Shown one piece after another: positions 39,458 to 50,837 of a stretch of DNA of 64,000 nt. Location: assembly GCA_964017195.1 (NCBI GenBank), contig OZ024890.1:44889926-44953925 (forward strand), given 5' to 3'. Source of the stretch: Siderastrea radians. Lineage: Eukaryota; Cnidaria; Anthozoa; Scleractinia; Rhizangiidae. Below the pieces are notes generated by a model that was given only the letters and a program-made list of their open reading frames with translations, had not been told where the DNA came from and searched no databases. Within the stretch, counting starts at the first letter, position 1, and every line of letters begins with the position of its first letter. The position numbers and the translations under genes are program-made.

Positions 39458-41139
39458 TCAAATATGGGCTGACAAGGAAGATATTCTTTTTATAATTGTT
39501 AAGCGTTTCTACTCTGTATGTAAGCGATAAAATCTATAAATACCCAGAGAAGGGCTTTTTTTTACATCGCATAGTGCTCTATTGTAAGAATGAGAGTAAA
39601 AACCACTCAGAAATAATTTATTGACAATCCTTGTTTTAGGGGATGCGATAAAAATTGATTTAGCTGAATTGAAAAAGAACTTCAAATGAATACTGAAGTA
39701 CAAGTGGGGCGTTGTCATACGTGTCGAAAATTAAACATAATAATAAACAAACAAAAAGTGAGTATTTAGTGGAAAGATGTATAAAATGGTTGGGTTCTTT
39801 GTACGACTCTATTTTTCGATGTTGTTCTAGTATTCAGACGATTAAAAAACAAGCAACAACAACAACAGCAACAACAAAAACAGAGTAAAAACAATGAACA
39901 AGTAACAGTTGCCAATCAAGAATACCCACGCGTTATGAAATGTCACCTAAAAACGTCAATGTTGTCCGTAGCGCGCGTTAAAGAGAACAGTCTAATTGGC
40001 TTCTGTATATATCTTAAAAATTCATGTTCAAATGCAGTTGTTGCCCAAACACACTGTTGAGCGAACAATGGCCTTGTTTTTCTCTCATTTTCCGAACAAG
40101 CCAAATTACTCCCTTTATGCCATTGCAGTCAACGACTGCTGCTGGTCTGGTTCACCCCTGAAATACCTCAACGAAGACCTCCGTAAATGCATTTTTGTAG
40201 GCATCAGCTTCGACGACGTAAAACACGCATAATTCAGGGAATAAGTTCTAATTACCTTGTAACTGTGCCGAACATTTTTGTAGAGATAATATGTTCATCA
40301 CACTTAGAGTTGCCTTTGCTTTGGGTATAAAAAGCTAATTTTTCCCGAAGCCTAATAAATGCGAATGAAAGAAATTATGAAAACTGGAAGTTAAAAAAAT
40401 CTCTACGTATACGCTGAGGACAACGGCATTTGACAAACGGTGTTATGTGTGAACTAAACATGTCGCTATTGCCTAAATCTCTTCATTGTTCACTTACAGT
40501 TAAATATTTAGCAAAATTCAAGTCCAGCTAAAAAAAAAAAAAAAAAAAAAGTGGAAAACTTCAGCGCTATACAACCAAACTTTAGGTCGTAAGGCGCTGC
40601 TAGAAACATATAAATATGGGCAGATGAAACCTTTTGTTTAGACTTAACCGTAGCTGTTTTGGATTTCTTTACCCTCTAACGTACATCCGGATCCATTGTG
40701 GTACAATGGAGGGGTTGAGAAGAGGTTGAGAGGAAGTATTAGGGGAGGAGATGAGGTCCCTTTCCTAAGTAACAATACTTTAAAAGATGTTGCATTTAAT
40801 AGAAAACCCATGATGTGCTTTACAAGATAGATATTATGGGTTCTGGTTCTACTAAGAGACACTGACGTCATCTGAAATGGAGACCAAGATTGTCGCCATC
40901 ATTAATTCTACCCCAAATTTGAATTTATCGAAACAGTACAAAAACTGAGAAGTTTATCAATGGCTCAGAAGTGGTGATCTTCAGTGAGTTGGTGTGAACG
41001 TTCGCTGGCGTAGCAGATGTACTCTGCATCACAAAGATCACATTTAAAGTTGTACACACTGCTGGTTAACCCGGTCTAGTTTACTTTCCTGTACCTTTTG
41101 CTCTTTCAACCAACTGGTTCCTGAATACAGGGAAGCTGG
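39458..41139. other. Non-coding stretch
   Basis: Contains a (CAA)n-rich patch near 39,850 and a poly-A run of about 21 near 40,530. No gene recognised. Confidence 0.4.
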
Positions 41140-41425
41140 TAGCTTGGATTCAGATCGCAATTTTATTGCAAGGTCTGTAAGATGCTTTATTATAGTATCA
41201 GTTGATCTATAAATATAGGGTGCAGGGTGACGTAAATACAGGGTGCAGCTTGAATTCAGATCGCGATTTTAATTGCCAAGGTCTGTAAGCTGCTTTATTA
41301 TAGTATCAGTTGATCTATAAATATAGGGTGCAGGGTGACGTAAATACAGGGTGCAGCTTGAATTCAGATCGCGATTTTATTGCCAAGGTCTGTAAGCTGC
41401 TTTTTTATAGTACCAGCTGATTTTT
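41140..41425. repeat. Tandem repeat, about 107 bp, 2.5 copies
   Basis: CAGATCGC recurs at 41,151, 41,257 and 41,365. The unit contains GCTTTATTATAGTATCAGTT and an inner pair of GGGTGCAG words separated by GTGACGTAAATACA. Confidence 0.9.
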
Positions 41426-42129
41426 GTTCTTCTCTTTTGGGTATCTCAGATTCCTAAACATGATTGGAGGCGATAATTTTGTCTTAAAAAAGACTCAAAA
41501 AATGGTAGTTAATCAGAAACTTGAAGCTTGGTTTAAAATGGTCTTCAACACTTTTTTTTTTCGTATGACTCTGGTGATGAAGCAAGGGACAAGTGTTGGT
41601 GGATTTACGGCACAGGCTTGTTTCTAGCCGTTCTTTGACGCTATTTTTCACGGTTAAAGGTGTGGTTAGATGGTGGTTATAAGGTGTCTCCAAGAAGGAC
41701 TTAAGCGTGTCAGTCATAAACTAGGAACTTCTAGCCTGTTCTTGCGACCTAACCTTTCCTCGAGAGAGCAAAGAAATTAATTTGCGAGAAGGTGAACACA
41801 GACTTTACCACCCGTTTGTTCATTAAGAGTGCGGCTAATTTGAGAAAGTTGGCCGCTTGTTGCTACCGTCAGGAGTTCGTTCAAATCTGACCTTTTTTGT
41901 TGAAGAAGGCTTTCTCAGCAAGGATTTCTTCGGTCTCTTCCACAAGTACATTCATAAATAGGGATAAAACGGAATGGAATACCAAGATGTCGTTTAACAA
42001 AGGAGTGTCGTCAGGTTTCAGTTTGTCGTCTAACCACATGGCAAAAGCGACGTTGTAAGTTCCTGTGGCGGATGAAATCGTTCACATTGCCAAAATATCT
42101 CTCTGTGTTAGAAAAGATGGAATATTCAA
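41426..42129. other. Non-coding stretch
   Basis: No gene recognised. TAGCCTGTTCTTGCGACC near 41,734 weakly recalls the MULE terminus but lacks a partner. Confidence 0.35.
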
Positions 42130-42240
42130 CATGTTTTGAGCTTGGGACAAAGAAAAATCTTAGTCCCCGACGAGAAACGGACCCATGAACCCTCCCTTAC
42201 AGTCCGGTCAGACTCTCTAATCACTGAGCTACTGGAGGGC
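42130..42240 (-). mobile_element. tRNA-derived SINE head
   Basis: On the minus strand from 42,240 the sequence shows an A-box-like AGTAGCTCAGTGATTAGAG and, ~35 nt on, a B-box-like GGGTTCATGGGTCC, followed by GTCGGGGACTAAG and a T-rich body. This is a tRNA-related Pol III promoter without a proper anticodon arm, as in coral SINEs. The 3' limit is unclear. Confidence 0.6.
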
Positions 42241-42676
42241 TCGTGGTGAGCATAGGTCATATTTACTAAGTTCGTGGTGACACGCGCCCTGCATACTGCT
42301 GGGATCAACAATCCTTTTTTGTGTCTTTAAGGGTCCATATAGATGGGCTAGCCATGAGCCATTCTGACAAAAAGCTGAGATTAAAGGGTGAATTTTCCTA
42401 GGAAATGTATCGAGATTCTTCTCTTTTTCAAGTTTTTAACCGCCTAATTAGCCTTGGGGGGGGGGGACATTGTGCACGCGCTGACTTAACGAAATATAAC
42501 TTTAAACGGCTAGTCAAATAATCACCAAATCTCGTGACTTTTCCTAACATTTAACAGAGAAAATTTTCCTGTGTCAATGACATGTCTATGAGGTTTACGT
42601 TTCCAAAGCTACTGTCTACTCAGGAGTGTATGAAATTATGAATATATGAAATTCATATATTTGAACTGCGGAATGA
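42241..42676. other. Spacer containing one copy of a dispersed repeat
   Basis: 42,420-42,600 has a G11 run and ACTTTTCCTAA-ATTT-type words also found at 46,560-46,600. 42,626-42,680 (TGAAATTATGAATATATGAA, ATTTGAACTGCGGAATG) recurs inverted at 48,645-48,705. Confidence 0.5.
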
Positions 42677-42918
42677 AGAATTAAATGAAAAGACGATCCT
42701 CGCAGTTATTAACGCAACTTATGCATTTGCGAAAAGAAAGCCTGAAAAAAGCTCCAGCTCCCAGTTGGCTTGTTAGCTCAATTTGTTAGAGCGCTACACC
42801 GGTATCGCAGAGGTCAGGGTTCGAATCCCGACAAGCCTGATTTTTTCAGGCTTACTTTTCGCAACTGCATAAGTTGCGTTAATAACTGCGAGGATCTTCT
42901 TCCCATTTAATTCAGGAG
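42677..42918. repeat. Inverted repeat flanking a tRNA-like core
   Basis: The left arm runs GATCCTCGCAGTTATTAACG, CAACTTATGCA, TTTGCGAAAAG, AAGCCTGAAAAAA. The right arm is its reverse complement: TTTTTTCAGGCTT, ACTTTTCGCAA, TGCATAAGTTG, CGTTAATAACTGCGAGGATC. The tRNA-like sequence at 42,767-42,838 sits in the loop. Confidence 0.85.
42767..42838 (+). tRNA. tRNA-like sequence (anticodon arm degenerate)
   Basis: GGCTTGT and ACAAGCC form a perfect 7-bp acceptor stem. The D arm is TAGCTC...GAGC and the B box GGGTTCGAATCCC is intact. The anticodon stem pairs poorly (CTACA/CGCAG), position 33 is not U, and the T stem appears one base short. If counted conventionally the anticodon would be GGT (Thr), but I do not trust that. 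Likely a tRNA-derived repeat core. Confidence 0.5.
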
Positions 42919-43657
42919 TGTATTTTGACTATTTTCGGTCTTCTTTCAGTTTTTTTTTTTCAGTTTTTCCCCTTCATTTGTAAGAACATAATCCTTTTTT
43001 TTCACTTGTTTTGATTTAAAAGTATGTTTCTTAGAACAAATCATATATTTTTTCGATGTCGTCATCGTCAACTGTATGACTGCAGGCTCGGGAGTCAAGA
43101 TGGCAGCCACAAAATTCAAAATGGCTGGTTTGTGACATCGTTTTAACGTCATGACACGTCATTATTGACACATCACAACCCTAATCTGTGAAGCTAATGA
43201 CGTGCTAAAAACGTGCCAAGTTTCATCATAAGAGCGTTAACACTTTTCGAGGTCTATGGGGGGGGGGGAGGGGGGACAGGAACTCAAAAAAAGCCCAGAC
43301 AAAATAGGGTTAAGTGGCAGGCCTCTCATCTTAGGTTTGTCTCAGGAACGATGGCAAATTCGGTTATATATGTCTTTCACGGTTGCTTCATTTAAGTGGA
43401 GGGGGGGAGAGGGTCATGTTTAGACCTAAACAAACACGTGTCTGACGCTGACTTATGTGAAACGTTAAATGCAATGCTATGCGACGTTACGACCGTAAAC
43501 CTGCGGGTAGAAAGGTCTTTTAATTTTTCACGTTTAAACGTTTTATTTAACGCCCAGGAGGGTACTCAGATATAAAGTGACAGGGGGGTGCGAATGCATG
43601 GGGCCAAGTTTGTAGACCCAAAAAGGCCAATCAGGCTAACACTGTACTCCAAAAAGG
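42919..43657. other. Non-coding dispersed-repeat-like DNA
   Basis: G-runs at 43,258-43,275, AAGATGGCAGCCAC / AAAATGGCTGGT words and several GACGTCAT/ATGACGT words suggest an old dispersed repeat related to 46,460-46,990. No gene. Confidence 0.4.
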
Positions 43658-43739
43658 ATATAAACAAGAGAGGGGCTGGGAGAATTCTCGAAAGTTATGC
43701 AACCCTCGACTTCGTACGTCTCGAGTTTGCATAACTGTT

Positions 43740-43772
<33 letters not shown>
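43658..43772. repeat. Palindromic element of about 115 bp
   Basis: The left arm GATATAAACAAGAGAGGGG, GGGAGAATTC, AGTTATGCAA, CTCGA mirrors the right arm TCGAG, TTGCATAACTG, GAATTCTCCC, CCCCTCTCGTGTTTATATC around ACTTCGTACGT. Confidence 0.9.
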
Positions 43773-43774
<2 letters not shown>

Positions 43775-44399
43775 ACTATGATAACACGGAAAAAGCTTTC
43801 TATTGCTCAAATGTGACACATGTTTTGAAACTCTAACAAGTAAACCTGTTTATTGGCATTTGTTGTATTGTTATAATAGCCAGACTGAATTTAAACATGT
43901 TTTCGCAGTAACCATACATCAAGCTCTCACTATCAGCCCGCGATGGGCCACTAATTATCAATATACACTGAGTCACAATAGTTTGAAATCTGCCAGGAAA
44001 CAAGTGCAATCAAACAGATCGTTTTTTTTCTAATTATCTTGTAAAATTGACAATAAATTGTTTAACTAGTAACAATAGTCTAAATAGGCGATCTTCATAA
44101 TGGCATCATTTTATTGTATCTACCGCTGCCTAATTGTTCAACGAGTTTTGATTATCATGCTAATTTGGCTTATTGCTGTTCTAACTTCATTGGGATTAGA
44201 AAAAAATGAAAGAAAAACGAAAAATGAAATGAGTGCTGGTAGCAATTGTAAAATAACCTCATCCTGAAAAAATGTCCTAATGTCATTTTCATTTTTAAAA
44301 ACTGTACTGCTACCTTGTCGGCAAGAAAGGGAAGCTTAGAAATATCTTATTTTTCTTATAATCGTGGCCTAAGTTTGGCTCTTAGAAATACCATTTTAA

Positions 44400-44400
<1 letters not shown>
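43773..44400. other. AT-rich non-coding stretch
   Basis: No gene recognised. Confidence 0.4.

Positions 44401-44494
<94 letters not shown>
44401..44494. repeat. (ATCA)n microsatellite
   Basis: About 23 perfect ATCA units. Confidence 0.98.
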
Positions 44495-44495
<1 letters not shown>

Positions 44496-45228
44496 CATTT
44501 ATTAATGTCAATGCGTGGGATAAGTTGCCCTGCCCTGCGTGGGATAAGGTTGCCCCTGAAAAAAAGAACTTTTTTATATGAGCCCTTGTATATGTATTTA
44601 GACCTAGTCTACTTTAAGCTGTAATGCAAATCAAATGTGCATGCTCATTGCTTAAAAAGAGGGCGTCAGAAAGAAATATATATCTATTGTAGAATACGAC
44701 AACCTATTCCATATAGAAGGAACTATTGCAAATCACACTCTACTTTGCTGTGTCAAAATTCTAAAGTAATTAAGTAACAGCAAAAACAGCGTGTATGTAG
44801 CCTTACAAGGCTCGTCGTAGGGGATTCTAACACCCAACGTATGCGAAAAAAAGGCTATATTGTAGAAAAGAAAGTGCAAACTATACTTAAAACCGGCTAC
44901 GTCAAAAAGAGATAAAACAAATGAAAAAAATGGTCCAACATATTTAAGAAATCATGTATATCCCTTAGACAAAAAAACCTACCAACTAGGCTATTTTCTT
45001 TATATTTATCCAAATTATGTTGTTTTTGATTCAGAAATTCTTGGTAACATCATAGGAAGTTCATGTGAGATAGAACAAACAAATTATAACTACTAAGCTG
45101 TTAAGATAGAGAAAAAACAAAACATACAAAAGAGAATATGTATACCTTATTAAAAAACTCTCAGCGTAGTTTTCCTAGTTGGTTCGACTTTCCAAGATCT
45201 CGATATGAGAATTTTATGAGAGTTCAGT
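44495..45228. other. AT-rich non-coding stretch
   Basis: No gene or repeat recognised. Confidence 0.4.
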
Positions 45229-46228
45229 ATGTGGTCCTTGGTCCGCGGGTAAAAATTATAATCTTGAATATCTTACCTGAATCAAAACGAAGCGAACTGA
45301 AGTTTTCCCTGAATATAGCTTTTATGTTTTTCGCGATAATTTTAAAGTGGCAAGTTCCAAACTTTAATATGTTTCCTATTATTCGAAAAAAGGTGACCGT
45401 GCTCGCGGCCCCTTGATCCGCGAATGTGGTCCTTGGTCCGCGAATCATGTAAACGGCACGAAAAGTACCTGTGAATCCCAATACTTGCCGAAGGAGAATG
45501 AAAATTTCAACAATATTTTATTTATTCTTTCTTATCCTTGATATATAAGATACAGGCTTGTTGGAAAGTCGCTGTGAGTAAAAAATAATATGTTTTACTT
45601 TTCAGAAAACAGTCTCTCACACAAGCCACACACGCAGTCGAAAATAATTACAAGACTACAAGCTTATATGTATTCTAGGTAGACAAGAGAAGTTAACCCT
45701 ATTCATAAACATGTATAAAAAAGATTTTGAAAATATTCAGGAAAAACAAAGGCCGTTTCTATTTATCTAAGGTTTTCTTCACCTGCTTTGCGAAATGTAA
45801 GTTCTCTAGGGTCATAGGCCGCGGACCAAGGACCCATATGCGAAAATTGTTGATATTTTTCAAGAGAAGATGAAACAAAACGTTCAAACTCTGCAGCAAA
45901 TTCGTTCACAACCGCAGAAATAAGTTTGTCTGTAATCTTGTTTTTGAAAAAGACACGTCCTCCCGTTGCGTTTCATCGATGCACAAGCCAAGTAAACATG
46001 ACCATTTAATTTACGGAGTCGCAAAAGTAAACACTTCAAAAAGGACTAATTGGCCTACCTGTCAATAAACTTGAATTCCGCGCCTTCACCAAAAGCAGGA
46101 AAGCCGAAACTTCGTCATAGGGAAGAAGACTAAACAATAAATCATCGGACTCATTCGTTTTCGTCGTATTCTACTTAACGAGCAAATATTACATCACGAT
46201 CGGAGAAGTCGCGGACCAAGGACCACAT
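45229..46228. repeat. Nested inverted repeats of ATGTGGTCCTTGGTCCGCG
   Basis: The 19-bp word is found forward at 45,229-45,247 and 45,424-45,442, and reverse-complemented at 45,820-45,837 (one mismatch, one base shorter) and 46,210-46,228, giving an outer and an inner inverted pair over 1.0 kb. The interior has no coding frame of note. It could be a MITE with duplicated termini or a set of binding sites. Confidence 0.7.
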
Positions 46229-46459
46229 GCTGTTTTGGGTGTTTCTGAGCCTCAAAAACTTAAAGGTCACAGAACGTACAAATTTATGATATTTGCGTGG
46301 GAAAGTTTCCATTGCTTTGTAACCCTTCGTGAGGAAAATTGATTTCTTCTCTTTTTTTGCTAAATAAATTTTTAATATCACGGTTTCAAACGTGGTATCC
46401 TGGAAAGCCTAAGTGCATTAGCCATTGAGGCCTACAAGATATGGGTAGCACAATGTTAC

Positions 46460-46990
46460 GGGATTTGAATGCGAATAGTAACAATTGCTGGGGGGGGGAT
46501 GGGAACACAAAACACTGAGTTTGAACGTTTAAACCTTTTTCTAATAAGCATTCAAAAGCTACCAAATTTGGTCACTTTTCCTAAAATTTATTGGGAATTT
46601 TCTAATTGGTATGAAATGTCTTTGTTCATTAAATCTCACGTTGGGCACTACGATACGTTTCATGAACGTTTGGATTGTACGGTATTTCCCTGCGCTTTAA
46701 ATTTCTAGATCATTGGAGTGTTCTTTTATTGCTTTTATTACTTTTCCATTTTAATAGTTTTTCGAAGTTTATGGAAAAAGCAAAAATCCAAGATGGTCTC
46801 CACTTTAGAAATAATGACGTAATTTTACGCCATTTGACGCCATCAATTTAAGTTGCGGACCTCAAAGAAAACAGGTTTGGGCATACTATTTACCCACGAA
46901 GTTTCCTTGTCATGGCTTTTATACTCTCGGAGTTAAGGAGGGGAGGGAGCATAATGTCCACAAGCTCAGGAACGAAAAAAAGGCGCAGGC
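46460..46990. repeat. Diverged copy of a dispersed repeat
   Basis: A G9 run near 46,490, GGTCACTTTTCCTAAAATTT near 46,570, an AAGATGGTCTCC word near 46,790, TGACGTAATTTTACG, and CAGGAACGAAAAAAAGGCG near 46,965 recur in the same order as words in 42,450-43,300. Confidence 0.45.
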
Positions 46991-47180
46991 TGAAAAGGGT
47001 AATTCAGAAGCTAGACTATGTTCTCAGCAAATTTTATAGCCCTGTTATATGAATTTACTTCCACTGTAAACTATCCTTCAACATACGATCTACAGAATGG
47101 CCTTCTTTTTTTCTTTTTTGTTACGTATTCATTTCTTATATTTGTCATTTTTTCTTACTGTATTGTTGTTGCAAACTTTT

Positions 47181-48083
47181 TTAAATCCCAACTTGTTCAG
47201 TTTCTCCCATGTTATCTAAAGGTATTTCGTCAACCTTGGGCGTTTCTTCGACCACGGCATACGATTCCTTGCACAATATTCTACCCAGAGCTATTCTGAA
47301 GTCAGGCATTTGAAACGAATAAATGACAGGATTCAAAAACGAATTGGCATAATGCAGTAACTTACAGAAAAACAGAGCGTTATGGGGAAGCTTAGAAGTG
47401 AAACAAAAGTTACAAAAGAAGTTGATTATGTTTAACAGGTGAAATGGTAACCACGTGACCACAAAAGTTAAGGTTATGGTTAAGAGCATTTTAGCAACCT
47501 TTTTGTCACTGACCGATGGGCGATGCTGTAAACCGTAATAAAACTTAACTCTGACCCATATTCCTATATATGACACGCACATAAAGAATAAACATGCACT
47601 TAAACATGGCATCATTACGTAAAAGAACACGTCAAACGAAATGACATAGTACTTATACAGCAAGTGGAGAACAGTGATGATGAAGGCAAGGATCCAGACA
47701 GTTCCAATCATGAACAGGCATTTGGCGTCCGTCAAGACCGTACGGTGACGAAGCGGCCAACAGAAGGCGTGAAGGCGCTCTAAGCCAATTGCTGTTAAAG
47801 TGAAAACAGAAGCAAAACCGGAGGCGATGTCTACAGCGGTGTAAACACTTTGATACGTGACGTTGTCCAGATGATAGCACAATAGTACGATGTACATTGG
47901 AACTGTGATTGCACCCACGAGTAAGTCAGCGACTGCTAAGTTGATCAGGAAGTAGCTTGAACGCATGTGCAGGAGCTTTTTGCAGCCGAAGAAGGCAACC
48001 ATCGTAAGAATATTACCCACTACTATGGCGAAGGCAGTCAGGCCAAATCCCACACTCCAGCCAGTTGTTTCTACAGAAGCCAT
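47181..48083 (-). CDS. Rhodopsin-class (class A) orphan GPCR 3
   Basis: 300 aa. I start at the ATG at 48,083 (MASVETTG); the frame extends 18 bp upstream but without ATG. Marks: VVGNILTMVAFF in TM1, INLAVADLLVG in TM2, GLERLHAF (ERL, 102-104) at TM3, W130 in TM4, VTWLPFHLLNI in TM6, NSFLNPVIY (NPxxY, 251-255) in TM7. The TM3 outer cysteine is missing and the TM4-TM5 loop is very short. A splice acceptor (TTTTTGTAG) lies 29 bp upstream of the ATG, so a leader exon further right is likely. TTTATT (minus-strand AATAAA) lies near 46,722 and 46,735. Confidence 0.92.
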   Translation of the reverse strand: MASVETTGWSVGFGLTAFAIVVGNILTMVAFFGCKKLLHMRSSYFLINLAVADLLVGAITVPMYIVLLCYHLDNVTYQSVYTAVDIASGFASVFTLTAIGLERLHAFCWPLRHRTVLTDAKCLFMIGTVWILAFIITVLHLLYKYYVISFDVFFYVMMPCLSACLFFMCVSYIGIWVRVKFYYGLQHRPSVSDKKVAKMLLTITLTFVVTWLPFHLLNIINFFCNFCFTSKLPHNALFFCKLLHYANSFLNPVIYSFQMPDFRIALGRILCKESYAVVEETPKVDEIPLDNMGETEQVGI

Positions 48084-48111
48084 GGCAGTTACTTCAATCA
48101 ATGGGTTTCAA

Positions 48112-48644
48112 CCTACAAAAACAAGATGGAGTAAGTGAAATAATTTGCATCCATCGCTAAAGGGTTATTTTATAGAGGAGTGCTACAAGCCCGGTGAAAC
48201 ATTTTTTTTGTCAATAAAACTTTTCATGCAAGGGGAAAAATGTCAGGTATTAGACTACCCCTACGTAAGATTCGATAAAAGTTTTTTTTTAACTAGCGGA
48301 TTTGTGTGAACCATTTTAGTTACGTTTACCTAAGAAGCGACTTCAAGGTGTCACTAGTGAAAGGATCAGTTGATCAGGGGTATTCCACACAAATTGCAGG
48401 AATCCTGCAGTTAAAATTTCTTAGTTTTGTTACAGTGAATAGTCAATTAAAAAATCCAATTTTTTTTACCCCAGACTCGCTCCCGGCGACTACCGCAGTC
48501 CAAGAAGCCAGAGGAATCTGGCTATTCTTAGTCAGTAGCATTTTGAAAAGCTAAAAGTCAATTGTACCTTAATGAAAACCAAAGACTAATGGTCTTGTTG
48601 TGTTTAAAGCGACTGTACTACGGCTGTGAAACTATTAATTTAGT
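48112..48644. other. 5' flank of GPCR 3 (minus strand)
   Basis: Begins with the leader intron's acceptor side; a matching donor was not identified. No other feature. Confidence 0.3.
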
Positions 48645-48705
48645 GTCTGACTTCATTCCGCAGTTCAAATATATGACTTTCATTTATTCACAATTTCATA
48701 GATAA
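48645..48705 (-). repeat. Partial copy of the repeat beside the tRNA-like palindrome
   Basis: Its reverse complement (TGAAATTGTGAATAAATGAA, ATATTTGAACTGCGGAATGA) matches 42,626-42,680. Confidence 0.7.
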
Positions 48706-50837
48706 CCAAGGTGGAAATAGATTACAACGTGAAAACTTTTGGCCAACGTTCTCAAGTTTTGTGGTTGGGCAGTTCAAAAACGCTTAATTCTTGAGAAAAT
48801 TCACTTCACGCCTTTCTCTTGGTGTCCTAGCAGCATTTTGTGTGTAACATTAATCAAGTTTACCACAGCTTTGACCAAACGACGAAACAATCCACGTGAC
48901 CAAGTCCCTTTAAAGAATTACCCATGACCCATCTCCCATGACTTGGTAAAATATATAGACTTAGACAGGCATAAAAGCGGGGCTCCATTTTGCTGTGCAC
49001 TCATGCGACCGAGTTCGCTGGAGGCGATCAGTTCTCATTTCCGCACGCAGTTCCGATGATGTCAGCTCTTCGGATTGATTGGTTTCGACTTTTCTGTTGT
49101 CACAGTTATGGTTCACAACTTTCCGGTTTACGAAGTGTTTCTGTTTCACAGCACAACACAACAAAGATGAAGTCCTCGAAGGCAAATTTCGTGACAAAAC
49201 TTGACCCTTTCGCCTTCCACCAAAAAGACAACTGATATTCTTTTGAAGTTTTCCATTCCTTTGATAGATATTAGTTATTTTTCTCAAGTTTAAGACTTCA
49301 TTGCTGTCGAACAATCGTTTTGCTAAATAAGCTTAAGCTTTTAAAGAAACCGCTTTTTCAAAAGCGACGATAGTCATGCGATTTCCTGCCAAGAAAAGAT
49401 GGCATTGTCCTCCCCCCCGTCGTACATTCGTACGTGCGGACGAACTCGTACTCGACATATTTGTACGTACGGACGTACGGCCGTACGCTGACGTCAGAAC
49501 CAAAGTTTCTCGCATCGATAGGTCACAGATATTCTTACCCTTGGTGCCATTCGCGGTCTGGAGGTCCGCTATAAGCCAAAGCACTGTTCCTTTCAGCGGC
49601 CAATTTGGACAGTTAAATTTTGTTGCATGCAACATGCTGTCGAATAGCCTATGACGCTAGCTGCTTCGTGTAAATTAAAGCTGCAACTTGCTTGCAATTG
49701 TCGCGTACGGCAAAACAACTGAAGAAGGATTTTGAAATATGTTTTGGAACGATGTGTTCGCTTGAGTTCTATGCGGGAGAGGATTAAAGAGTGTGTCAGG
49801 GATATACGACTCGCCCGTACCCAGAACTCCGTTTATTATTATTGTTTTTACTACGATGAACAATAAACACCATTTTTACGATATGTTCAGTTAAAAACCT
49901 TACGCAATAATCGTAGGCAGAGGCAATGATAAGTAATGGGAGTTGTTTACATTTTTTCCAACGACGACAGTCGTAAGCAAAAGTTAAACGAACACCATTT
50001 GGATTTAAAGACGCGAAAGTCATTTACACGAACACTTCGTTTATAAGACATTAGTCGCGATAGTTCTGAGTTTACGTGTTATTTTTGGCTGCGATTTCTC
50101 GGCGATTTGGAAATACGCACTTTCTTTACAAGAATAAATGACCCGTTTATTTGATTGACTCTCTGTCCTCACTAATGTTATCTGAATCTATGACAAATTG
50201 TAAGGCATCTCAGAATAAGAAGCAGTTATCCCGCTTTCACTTCAGTCGATAAGACATCTGTTTCACACACATACATCGCTTGCGCTTGTCCAGCACACGG
50301 TGATTTATTGCCGGAAGAGGTCAAGTAGTGAAACAGTATAATCAAAACTCTCTAAAAACAATGGGAACGTTAAAGAGACGCGCTGCATAAATCAAATTAA
50401 AGTTTCAACACTACGGCATCTTGCAGCAAATTATTCTAACAATGTGATAGCATGTACCTCTTAAAATATGTATGTTTGTCCGCATTTTTTTTCGGAGACA
50501 TGATGGTATCCTCTTCTTAACATAATTTTGGAACTGCATGTAGATTGATTATTGACCAAATTAGATCCTCGTATTGCATCAGTTATAGTGCAGCATGATT
50601 AACAAGTCGATTAAAAAAGGGGGAAAGGTCTTTTTGAAATAAAATATCACGTAGCATATTTCTTAATTTGGAAGATGTTATAAAAAAATACATCTTAAGC
50701 CCCGACTGATCAAACTGAGGCGAATGGCTAATAAGCCAGGACACACGTCAACCGACTTAAAAAAAAAAAACGAGTCTTGATTCTATTGGAGCTTTCTCTA
50801 TAAAAGCAAAACTTTGGGATTGGAATCTGTAGATTAA
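48706..50837. other. Non-coding stretch with a CGTACG-rich patch
   Basis: At 49,420-49,490 GTACG/CGTAC words occur about nine times in both orientations, followed by TGACGTCA (CRE-like palindrome) at about 49,489. No coding frame is convincing. Confidence 0.45.

Noticed and set aside
44401..44494. Regular repeats as a possible CRISPR-like array
   Set aside because: Simple 4-bp microsatellite; no spacers. None of the tandem repeats in the window has repeat-spacer structure.
45138..45416. 92-aa frame inside the nested inverted repeat
   Set aside because: It crosses the repeat words and has no recognisable domain or splice context.
49376..49654. 92-aa frame through the CGTACG cluster
   Set aside because: Composition is set by the repeated VRT-type words from the cluster; the opposite strand is equally open.
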